Shown: in pieces, positions 1-5,482 of the stretch
How the letters are laid out: each line of letters begins with the position of its first letter
How positions within the stretch are numbered: the first letter of the stretch is position 1
NCBI GenBank assembly: GCA_013816275.1
Contig: JACDER010000092.1
Span: 1 to 6,236 of the forward strand
Length of the DNA: 6,236 nucleotides
Source of the DNA: Actinomycetota bacterium
GTDB taxonomy: Bacteria > Actinomycetota > Thermoleophilia > Gaiellales > Gaiellaceae
Direction: 5' to 3'
Program-made: the position numbers and the translations under genes
Notes under the pieces: generated by a model
Seen by the model: the letters and a program-made list of their open reading frames with translations, nothing else
The model's database searches: none
What the model was told of the DNA's origin: nothing

Positions 1-116
1 AGTGGAGCGGCTTCGCCTTCGGCTGCGGCCTCGAGCGCGCCGCGCAGCTCCGGTACGACATCACCGAGATCCGGCCCTTCTGGGAAAACGACCTGCGCGT
101 CTTGCGCCAGTTCTAG
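1..116 (+). CDS. pheS: Phenylalanyl-tRNA synthetase alpha subunit, C-terminal end (partial)
   Basis: Only the last 37 codons are present, read in frame from base 3 to the TAG at 114-116; the gene begins before the window. The protein is the catalytic alpha subunit of the alpha2-beta2 enzyme that charges tRNA-Phe with phenylalanine in the cytoplasm. The visible tail contains [17 protein letters not shown] followed by IRPFW and ends DLRVLRQF. This matches the class II motif 3 region, whose GLER arginine contacts ATP, and the typical PheS terminus. The partner gene pheT starts 16 bp downstream on the same strand, as expected for a pheST operon. Identification is firm because both the motif and the neighbour agree; nothing can be said about the missing N-terminal part. 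Confidence 0.95.
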   Translation, partial: WSGFAFGCGLERAAQLRYDITEIRPFWENDLRVLRQF

Positions 117-132
117 TGACGGTGCACTGATC

Positions 133-2421
133 ATGCGTGTCCCGCTCAGCTGGCTGCGCGAGTACGTGTCCGTCGACCTCCCGGTCCGCGAGCTCGCCCA
201 CCGCATGGACGTTTCGATCGCGGTCGTCGCCGGGATCGAGCAGACGGGCGTTCCCGACGTCGACGGGAATCTCGGCCTCTACCGCGTCGGACGCGTGCTC
301 GAGGCGGGCAAGCACCCGAACGCCGACCGCCTCCAGCTCTGCCGCGTCGACGTGGGGGAGAACGAACCGCGGCAGATCGTCTGCGGCGCGTGGAACTTCG
401 GCGCCGGCGCCACGGTCGCGGTCGCGCTCCCGGGAGCGGTGCTTCCCGGAGGGACGAAGCTTGAGCGCGCCAAGCTCCGAGGGGAGGTCTCGGATGGGAT
501 GATCCTGTCCGAGCGCGAGCTCGAGCTCGGCCACGACCACAGCGGCATCCTCGTCCTCGCGGGCGGCGAGCCGGGCACGCCGCTCGCCGACGTTCTGCCG
601 CTCGGGGAGACCATCCTCGACCTCGAGGTGACGAACAATCGCCCCGACCTCCTGTCGGTCTACGGCGTCGCGCGCGATCTCGCCGCGCTGCTCCGGCTCG
701 ACCTCGCTCCGCCGCCGGGCCGTGATGCCGAGCAGGCCGTGGACGAGCCGGTCGATGTCCAGATCGAGGACCTCGAAGGATGCCCCCGTTACATCGGCCG
801 GCTGTTTCGCGACGTCCAGGTCGGGCCGTCGCCGCCGTGGTTGAGGGCGCGCCTGACCGCGGCCGGAATGCGCCCCATCTCGAACGTCGTCGACGTGACC
901 AACTACGTCATGCTCGGGCTCGGCAACCCGCTGCACGCCTTCGACTACTCGAAGCTCGCGGACGGTCGCGTGGTCGTGCGCCGGGCACGGCCCGGAGAGG
1001 AGCTCCGCACGCTCGACGGCGAGCTCAGGAAGCTCGACCCCTCCGATCTGATGATCGCGGACGCCGAGCGGTCGATCGCACTCGCAGGGATCATGGGTGG
1101 AGAGGAGAGCGAGGTTGGCGAGGAGACGACGGAGGTGCTGCTCGAGGCCGCCAACTTCGAGCCCGTTGGAATCTGGCGTACCTCCGAGCGGCTCCGGATC
1201 CGCACCGAGGGCTCGAACCGCTGGGAGAAGGGCGTCGACCCGTACCTGGCCGAGCAGGCCGCTGTGCTCGCGACCGAGCTCATCGTCGAGCTCGCCGGGG
1301 CCCGCTGGGTCGGCCACACCGACGTTGAGGGCGAGCTGCCGGAACGACCGGTCGTGCAGTTCCGCCCGGAGCGCGCAGACGCGGTGATCGGGCTCGAGAT
1401 CGATCCGTCCGACCAGCACGAGTCACTCACCCGGCTCGGCCTCGAAGCGGAGGACGGACGCTACGTCGTTCCCACCTGGCGAGCCCGCGATCTCCTGCGA
1501 GAGATCGACCTGGTCGAAGAGGTCGCTCGGTTCGAGCTGGAGCACGTGCCGTTCACGCTTCCGCTCCGCCGTGAGATGACCGGGAGGCTAAGCCGCGAGC
1601 AGCGATTGAGGCGCCGGATCGAGGACACGTTCGTCGGCCTCGGCTTCTCCGAGGTGATCACTCCTTCGCTTCGGCCGGAGGATGTCGAGGAGAACGCGCT
1701 GCGGCTTGAGGAGCCGATTTCGATCGAGCTCGCGGTGCTGCGTACCGAGCTCCTTCCCAGCCTGATCGAGGCCGCGCGCAGGAACGGGGACGCCGGCAAC
1801 CGGCGGATCGCCTTGTTCGAGATCGCCCGCGTCTATCTCCCCCGCGGTGACGATCTCCCCGAGGAGCGGACCCACGTTGCCGGAATCGTCGAGGGAGGAT
1901 TCTCCCGGGCGAAGGGCGTGGTCGAGGCTGTTTACGCGGCGCTCAAGGCGACGACCACCTTCGAGCCGGCCGAGCATCCGCTCATGCACCCGGGCAAGAC
2001 GGCGCAGACGGAGTCAGGCCGGTTCGGCGAGGTGCATCCCGCTGTCCTCGAGGGGAACTGGGGGGCGTTCGAGCTCGGCCTCGATTCGCTGGCCGCCGCC
2101 GCGCGAGATCCGATTACGTATGAGGACGTGATCACCTATCCCGCGGTCCGGCAGGACCTGGCGTTCATCGTCTCGGAGGACGTTCCCGCGGGCGACCTGA
2201 TCGAGGCCGCGCGTGAGGCCGCGGGTGCCGAGCTGAGGGAGATGCGCGTCTTCGACGTCTACCGGGGGCCGCAGGTCGGCGAGGGCCGCAAGTCGATCGC
2301 ACTCTCCGTCGCGTTCCAGTCGCCCGAGCGGACGCTCTCCGACGAAGACGCGGCCAGGCTGCGCGAGCAGATCGCGGCCGGGCTCCACGAGCGCTTCGGC
2401 GCCGAGCTCCGAGCTGGCTAG
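133..2421 (+). CDS. pheT: Phenylalanyl-tRNA synthetase beta subunit
   Basis: Complete 762-aa beta subunit, which binds tRNA-Phe and carries the editing site that removes mischarged tyrosine. The start MRVPLSWLREYV is the family's usual N-terminus. In order: a tRNA-binding OB fold near residues 45-150 (GKHPNADRLQ at about 59-68); a B3/B4 editing region at about 210-380 with ISNVVDVTNYVM from residue 249 and IALAGIMGGEESEV; a B5 domain at about 400-470 with VPTWRARDLLREIDLVEEVAR; a synthetase-like core with LRTELLPSLIEAARRN; and an anticodon-binding FDX-ACB domain from about 669 (YPAVRQDLAFIV) to the end. It is somewhat shorter than the roughly 795 aa of the E. coli protein. The usual RFE(K/R)GVDP segment reads RWEKGVDP. 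No clear Shine-Dalgarno precedes the ATG, so translation is probably coupled to pheS. Its stop overlaps the convergent next gene. Confidence 0.97.
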   Translation: MRVPLSWLREYVSVDLPVRELAHRMDVSIAVVAGIEQTGVPDVDGNLGLYRVGRVLEAGKHPNADRLQLCRVDVGENEPRQIVCGAWNFGAGATVAVALPGAVLPGGTKLERAKLRGEVSDGMILSERELELGHDHSGILVLAGGEPGTPLADVLPLGETILDLEVTNNRPDLLSVYGVARDLAALLRLDLAPPPGRDAEQAVDEPVDVQIEDLEGCPRYIGRLFRDVQVGPSPPWLRARLTAAGMRPISNVVDVTNYVMLGLGNPLHAFDYSKLADGRVVVRRARPGEELRTLDGELRKLDPSDLMIADAERSIALAGIMGGEESEVGEETTEVLLEAANFEPVGIWRTSERLRIRTEGSNRWEKGVDPYLAEQAAVLATELIVELAGARWVGHTDVEGELPERPVVQFRPERADAVIGLEIDPSDQHESLTRLGLEAEDGRYVVPTWRARDLLREIDLVEEVARFELEHVPFTLPLRREMTGRLSREQRLRRRIEDTFVGLGFSEVITPSLRPEDVEENALRLEEPISIELAVLRTELLPSLIEAARRNGDAGNRRIALFEIARVYLPRGDDLPEERTHVAGIVEGGFSRAKGVVEAVYAALKATTTFEPAEHPLMHPGKTAQTESGRFGEVHPAVLEGNWGAFELGLDSLAAAARDPITYEDVITYPAVRQDLAFIVSEDVPAGDLIEAAREAAGAELREMRVFDVYRGPQVGEGRKSIALSVAFQSPERTLSDEDAARLREQIAAGLHERFGAELRAG

Positions 2422-2831
2422 TGCGAAGCGACCAGGCGCTCCGCGACTGCCTGGAGCACCTTCAGTTGCATGTCGGGCATCCGGCGCAGGAGCCCGCGTA
2501 GCGCCTGATCGGTGACCACGAGCGCCCGGGTCGGCGCCGTCGTCTTCACGGTCGCGGTGCGCGGAATGCGTGCGATCACTGCGATCTCGCCGACGAAGTC
2601 GCCCTTCGCGAGATGAGCGATCTTCTGGCCGCTCCTGATCACGTCCGCTCCTCCGTCCAGCAGCACGAAGAACTCCCGCCCGCGCTCTCCCTCCCGGATG
2701 ATCTCCTTGCCCGCCGGGAAGTCGATCTCGTCGGCCAGCGCTGCGACCTCGGCCAGTTCCTTGCGGGAGCAACGCGAGAAGAGCGGGATGTTCTTGATCA
2801 GCTCGATCTTCGTGTTCTTACCGAGATTCAC
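2418..2831 (-). CDS. Stand-alone cyclic-nucleotide-binding domain protein
   Basis: A 137-aa cytoplasmic protein that is almost wholly one CAP-family cyclic-nucleotide-binding (CNB) domain. Helix A leads in (IELIKNIPLFSRCSRKEL, about 9-26); the beta-roll has FPAGKEIIREGERGREFFVLLDG (about 38-60); the phosphate-binding cassette is GEIAVIARIPRTATV (81-95), with the glutamate (82) and arginine (91) that normally hold the ribose and phosphate. The C-terminal helix is LKVLQAVAERL. There is no helix-turn-helix, kinase or channel segment, so it is a ligand sensor without a visible output domain and probably acts by protein contact. Thr92 after the arginine resembles cGMP-preferring cassettes in eukaryotic PKG, a weak hint only. 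The start is GTG; a TAGACT lies exactly 6 nt before it and no Shine-Dalgarno is seen, suggesting leaderless mRNA. It ends tail-to-tail with pheT and is divergent from the cupredoxin gene. The target is unknown. Confidence 0.9.
   Translation of the reverse strand: MNLGKNTKIELIKNIPLFSRCSRKELAEVAALADEIDFPAGKEIIREGERGREFFVLLDGGADVIRSGQKIAHLAKGDFVGEIAVIARIPRTATVKTTAPTRALVVTDQALRGLLRRMPDMQLKVLQAVAERLVASH
2432..2454. other. Inverted repeat CCAGGC/GCCTGG just after the pheT stop
   Basis: CCAGGC (2432-2437) and GCCTGG (2449-2454) could form a 6-bp stem with an 11-base loop, starting 11 bp past the pheT stop inside the last codons of the convergent cyclic-nucleotide gene. It might help end pheST transcription. 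There is no T-tract, a competing GCTCC/GGAGC pairing overlaps it, and it is coding sequence, so support is weak. Confidence 0.22.
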
Positions 2832-2837
2832 GTGCCG

Positions 2838-2843
2838 AGTCTA
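2838..2843 (-). promoter_or_regulatory. -10 element (TAGACT) of the cyclic-nucleotide protein gene
   Basis: Read on the minus strand, TAGACT is followed by exactly six bases (CGGCAC) and then the GTG start. A transcript beginning at the usual distance would start on the first base of the codon, giving a leaderless mRNA. No convincing -35 hexamer is seen at 16-18 bp. The call rests on position and on the same arrangement at three other genes in the window. Confidence 0.55.
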
Positions 2844-2863
2844 ATCCAGAAATCCGATCCAGA
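2844..2863. repeat. 7-bp direct repeat ATCCAGA in the divergent promoter region
   Basis: ATCCAGA occurs at 2844-2850 and 2857-2863, 13 bp start to start, with a further ATCC at 2852-2855 between them. The repeats lie between the two opposed -10 elements, where a regulator serving both genes could bind. This is a short repeat and may be chance. Confidence 0.3.
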
Positions 2864-2873
2864 CAGGACCGCG

Positions 2874-2879
2874 TAGTCT
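2874..2879 (+). promoter_or_regulatory. -10 element (TAGTCT) of the tandem cupredoxin gene
   Basis: TAGTCT is followed by six bases (CTTCCC) and the GTG start at 2886, the spacing for a transcript starting on the start codon. There is no Shine-Dalgarno in the 54-bp divergent region and no clear -35. The opposing promoter's -10 lies 30 bp away, so both polymerase sites overlap. Confidence 0.55.
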
Positions 2880-2885
2880 CTTCCC

Positions 2886-3593
2886 GTGCACCGAATTCTC
2901 CTCCCACTGGCGGCCGTAGCCGCGGCCACCGCGACGCTCGTCGCCTTCATGCCCGCCGGCTCGGCCGCCGCCGATCCGGTGCTCCAGGCCTCCGTCGGGC
3001 CTGGATTCAACATCTCGCTCAAGGATGCGAACGGCGCCGTCGTCAAGCATCTCGATCCCGGGACGTACACGATCAACGTCGTCGATCAGGGGGTCGAGCA
3101 CAACTTCCACCTGACCGGGCCGGACGTGGACAAGGCGACGTCGGTCGAGGAGATGCAGACGGTGTCGTGGACGGTCACGCTGACCGACGGGATCTACCAC
3201 TTCAATTGCGACCCGCACGCCTCGTCGATGAAGGGCGATTTCGCAGTCGGCTCCGCCACGCTTCCGCCTCCTCCGCCTCCTCCCCCGCCGCCGTCCGGCT
3301 TTGCGAAGGGGACGAAACTCAAGGGAATCGTAGGCCCTGGCTTCACCATCTCGCTCAAGGACGGGGCCGGGAAGCCGGTCAAGAAGGTGAAGGCGGGAAC
3401 GACCTACACCATTTCGGTCGCGGACAAATCGGCGATCCACAACTTCCACCTCTCCGGGCCTGGAGTCAACAAGGCGACTCCCGTGGGCAAGAAGACGAGC
3501 GCCACCTGGAAGCTGAAGTTCAAGAAGGGCACCTATCGCTTCCAGTGCGATCCCCACAAGGCTCAGATGAAGGGCAGTTTCAAAGCCTCGTAG
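2886..3593 (+). CDS. Secreted tandem cupredoxin (two type-1 copper domains)
   Basis: A 235-aa exported protein. A signal peptide covers about residues 1-29 (MHR, a hydrophobic run, then SAAAD); there is no lipobox cysteine or C-terminal anchor. Two homologous cupredoxin domains follow, about 37-122 and 149-235, joined by ten consecutive prolines (127-136). About half the residues agree between copies, including VGPGF, ISLKD, HNFHL and CDPH. Each copy keeps a full type-1 copper set: His72, Cys108, His111, Met115 and His185, Cys221, His224, Met228. The likely role is copper binding or electron transfer outside the membrane; the redox partner is not visible. Domain 1 is acidic (4 Lys against 11 Asp/Glu) and domain 2 basic (17 Lys/Arg against 3 Asp). 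The GTG start is chosen because it gives a complete signal peptide and lies 6 nt after TAGTCT. Family assignment is firm, function inferred. Confidence 0.9.
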   Translation: MHRILLPLAAVAAATATLVAFMPAGSAAADPVLQASVGPGFNISLKDANGAVVKHLDPGTYTINVVDQGVEHNFHLTGPDVDKATSVEEMQTVSWTVTLTDGIYHFNCDPHASSMKGDFAVGSATLPPPPPPPPPPSGFAKGTKLKGIVGPGFTISLKDGAGKPVKKVKAGTTYTISVADKSAIHNFHLSGPGVNKATPVGKKTSATWKLKFKKGTYRFQCDPHKAQMKGSFKAS

Positions 3594-3612
3594 CCACGAG
3601 GCCGAGGAGGAG

Positions 3613-3642
3613 GGGTAGTCGCACCACGCCGGGTGGACTCCT
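3613..3642 (+). terminator. Bulged hairpin between cupredoxin and hydrolase genes (terminator or operator)
   Basis: Twenty bases after the cupredoxin stop, AGTC-G-CACC (3617-3625) can pair with GGTG-GACT (3632-3639) around the six-base loop ACGCCG. One G is bulged, and the stem can extend by GGG/CCT across another bulge. No T-tract follows, so it is not a classic intrinsic terminator. It may be a T-less terminator for the cupredoxin gene. It also covers the expected -35 region of the hydrolase promoter, so a protein-binding operator is the alternative. Confidence 0.35.
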
Positions 3643-3647
3643 GCCGC

Positions 3648-3653
3648 TAGCCT
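3648..3653 (+). promoter_or_regulatory. -10 element (TAGCCT) of the secreted hydrolase gene
   Basis: TAGCCT is followed by six bases (CAGCCC) and the ATG at 3660, the same geometry as at the cupredoxin and argR genes. The purine-rich GAGGAGGAGGGG at 3604-3615 is about 45 bp upstream, too far to act as a Shine-Dalgarno for this ATG, so a leaderless start is the simpler reading. No clear -35 is seen. Confidence 0.5.
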
Positions 3654-3659
3654 CAGCCC

Positions 3660-4907
3660 ATGAAGAGCGCCGCCGCGCTGGCGCTCGCAGTTGCCTTGGC
3701 GCTCGGCGCCACCTCTGCGGGTAGCGCCCGCCCCGATCGCGTCCGGATCAGCGTGACACCGGTGTCCACGCTCGCAGACGAGCCGGTTCACATTCGAATC
3801 GCCGGGCTCGGCCCGCGCAAGCTCGCGACTGTCGGCGTCCGGGCGACCGATGCGAATGGGAAGCGCTGGCACTCCTCCGCCATCTTCCGGGCCAATGCAC
3901 GCGGGGTGATCGAAATCGATCGCGGCAAGGCGATATCCGGGAGCTATCGCGGCGTCTGGGGGATGGGCCTGATCGCCACGATGACCACGAAGGCTCCGCT
4001 CGCCGGCTATGCGTTTGCGTGGGGCTCCCAGAGTACGCGCTTCCGAGTCGTCGTGGGAGCGAGAGGGACGGCCTTCCAGCGCGCCCACCGAATTCGGCCG
4101 TTGCGGGACGAGCTGCACACGGTCGAGGGCTCGGGGTTCTATGGCCGGTATTTCGCAGACGAGACCGGCAGGCCTGGTCCGGCAGTGCTCTTACTCGGGG
4201 GATCCGAGGGCGGGCTCTCCGGCTCGCCGATCGCCGAACTCCTGGCGCAGCATGGGTTCCCGACCCTCGCACTCGGCTACTTTCATGCCCCGGGGCTGCC
4301 GGAGACGCTCGCGAACATCCCGTTGGAATATTTCGCCGGCGCGCTCCGGTGGCTTCGGGAACAGCCCGAGGTCGACTCGACTCACGTCACGGTGATCGGA
4401 GTCTCGCGCGGGAGCGAGGCCGCGCAGCTCCTTGGCGTGCACTACCCCGAGCTCGTGCAGGCCGTCGTTCCGTCGGTGCCGAGCAACGTCGCGCTCTGCG
4501 CCTTCCCACCGACTCCAGGGTCATCGTGGACGTTCGAGGGACGACTGGTCCCGTGCACGACCCAGTTCAATGATCCGGCTCCGTCAGACGATCCGGCGGC
4601 CGTCATTCCGGACGAGCGGATCCGCGGGCCGGTCTTTCTCGTCTGCGGTGGCCTCGACTCGATCTGGCTCTCGTGCCCGTACGCGCGCACAATCATGGCT
4701 CGGCTCGAGGACTTCCACCATCCGTACGCCGATTCCCTCCACGCCTTCGCCCGGGCGGGCCACTTCGTCGGAGGCCTGGTGCCCTACCAGCTGGCGGCTC
4801 CGCCCCTCCTCACCGTACCCGCGGACGAGCGGGGGCGTGAGGACGTTTGGCCGAAGCTGCTGTCGTTCCTCAGTCTTCGTGATGCTCGCGGCCGCGGCGG
4901 AAGATGA
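3660..4907 (+). CDS. Secreted acyl-CoA thioesterase/BAAT-family alpha/beta hydrolase
   Basis: A 415-aa protein with an N-terminal signal peptide (about 1-23, ending TSAGSA). Residues about 30-135 form a beta-rich domain like the N-terminal domain of acyl-CoA thioesterases and bile acid-CoA:amino acid N-acyltransferase (DEPVHIRIAGL; SGSYRGVWGMGL). Residues about 160-405 match BAAT_C: LLLGGSEGGLSG, LPETLANIPLEYFAGALRWL, then the nucleophile elbow GVSRG with Ser249. Asp333 (CGGLDS) and His368 (RAGHF) complete a Ser-Asp-His triad. Serine rather than the cysteine of animal BAAT favours hydrolysis over amino-acid transfer. Export is odd for a CoA thioesterase, so the true substrate may be another ester or thioester. 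Four cysteines in the mature part (280, 299, 329, 339) could form disulfides. TAGCCT lies 6 nt before the ATG. The last 38 bp overlap the convergent small membrane gene. Family is confident, substrate unknown. Confidence 0.88.
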   Translation: MKSAAALALAVALALGATSAGSARPDRVRISVTPVSTLADEPVHIRIAGLGPRKLATVGVRATDANGKRWHSSAIFRANARGVIEIDRGKAISGSYRGVWGMGLIATMTTKAPLAGYAFAWGSQSTRFRVVVGARGTAFQRAHRIRPLRDELHTVEGSGFYGRYFADETGRPGPAVLLLGGSEGGLSGSPIAELLAQHGFPTLALGYFHAPGLPETLANIPLEYFAGALRWLREQPEVDSTHVTVIGVSRGSEAAQLLGVHYPELVQAVVPSVPSNVALCAFPPTPGSSWTFEGRLVPCTTQFNDPAPSDDPAAVIPDERIRGPVFLVCGGLDSIWLSCPYARTIMARLEDFHHPYADSLHAFARAGHFVGGLVPYQLAAPPLLTVPADERGREDVWPKLLSFLSLRDARGRGGR

Positions 4908-5091
4908 GGCGCACGGTTGCGCCGATTCCACCCGCCAGCACGAAGCCGACACCCACGGCGGCTGCGGCCAGCACCGGCACGTTGACCTTGATCTTGGCCG
5001 CGTCGCGGAGCGAGTCGACGGCCGTCGCGAGCCGCTCGCGCTCGAACGCGATCTCGCGGCGGACCGACTCCTGGCTCTGATCGTCAGCCAC
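4870..5091 (-). CDS. DUF3618-like single-pass membrane protein
   Basis: A 73-aa protein, last gene of the four-gene small membrane operon. The N-terminal part is a charged helix, SVRREIAFERERLATAVDSL (about 9-28), matching the pattern of DUF3618 proteins (R-x-E-I, then R-x-x-L-A-x-T/A-V-D-x-L). One membrane segment follows (about 38-60, VPVLAAAAVGVGFVLAGG) and then a basic tail RLIFRRGRE. No enzymatic residues are apparent; the function of DUF3618 is unknown. The start is GTG inside the stop region of the preceding holin-like gene (8-bp overlap, 5084-5091), so translation is probably coupled; no clear Shine-Dalgarno is seen. Its 3' end overlaps the opposing hydrolase gene by 38 bp. The family call comes from the residue pattern and from the holin-like neighbour, which I recall as a frequent companion in actinobacteria. 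Confidence 0.78.
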   Translation of the reverse strand: MADDQSQESVRREIAFERERLATAVDSLRDAAKIKVNVPVLAAAAVGVGFVLAGGIGATVRLIFRRGREHHED

Positions 5092-5482
5092 GGCCGTTGC
5101 CCGCCTTGAGTGCCTCGGTGGTCAGCTTGGCCTCCTCGATCGCCTGCTTGGGCACCGGCGGGGCCCCTTTCTTGAACGACTGCACCGCGAGGAAGCCGAG
5201 CAGGCCGATGAGCAGGAGCAGCCCTCCGGTCACGATGAGGAGCGAAGCCCAGGTGGAAAGCGGAATCGCCGCGGCGATGGCGGCGAGGCCGAAGCCGAGC
5301 GCGTACAGGAGGAGGATCAGGGCCGCGAGCGCGAGCCCGATACCGACGGCGAGCGCCTTGGCCTTGCTGCTCAGTTCGAGAGCCGCGAGCCGAAGCTCGA
5401 GTCGCGCAAGCGAGCTCGCATGCTCGGCGACCTGCTTGGCAGCGGTCCCGAGGCCGGTCTTCTCAGAATCGTGGATGGGCAT
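5084..5482 (-). CDS. Holin-X-like (phage holin superfamily III type) membrane protein
   Basis: A 132-aa protein. After a soluble amphipathic stretch (about 1-42, with TAAKQVAEHASSLARLELRL) come two long hydrophobic hairpin segments, about 44-74 and 78-101 (LLIVTGGLLLLIGLLGFLAV). A short C-terminal helix follows (PKQAIEEAKLTTEALK). This layout is typical of the actinobacterial 'phage holin family' (holin-X) proteins, which despite the name are mostly chromosomal and of unknown role; no phage genes are nearby. The start at 5482 was chosen over a further upstream ATG because GGAGAGG lies just before it. The longer reading would add low-complexity sequence overlapping the previous gene much further. 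It overlaps the preceding gene by 20 bp and the following one by 8 bp, so it sits third in a coupled four-gene operon. Confidence 0.82.
   Translation of the reverse strand: MPIHDSEKTGLGTAAKQVAEHASSLARLELRLAALELSSKAKALAVGIGLALAALILLLYALGFGLAAIAAAIPLSTWASLLIVTGGLLLLIGLLGFLAVQSFKKGAPPVPKQAIEEAKLTTEALKAGNGRG

Noticed and set aside
61..1419. Long minus-strand open frame (452 codons) opposite pheT
   Set aside because: It is the shadow of pheT in GC-rich DNA; the translation is Arg/Asp/Glu-rich with no family resemblance, while the plus strand is an unmistakable PheT.
2014..2772. Minus-strand open frame of 252 codons
   Set aside because: Out-of-frame reading of the cyclic-nucleotide gene and the pheT antisense; the competing frame has clear domain motifs.
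2841..4118. Minus-strand open frame of 425 codons across the cupredoxin and hydrolase genes
   Set aside because: Low-complexity Arg-rich product lying opposite two well-supported genes and across their promoters.
4887..4896. Perfect 10-bp palindrome CGCGGCCGCG at the hydrolase tail
   Set aside because: All-G/C palindromes are common by chance in such DNA and there is no loop or T-tract to suggest a terminator.
5084..5482. Prophage remnant suggested by the holin-like gene
   Set aside because: No endolysin, integrase or structural phage genes nearby, and DUF3618/DUF4235-like neighbours point to the chromosomal holin-X type.
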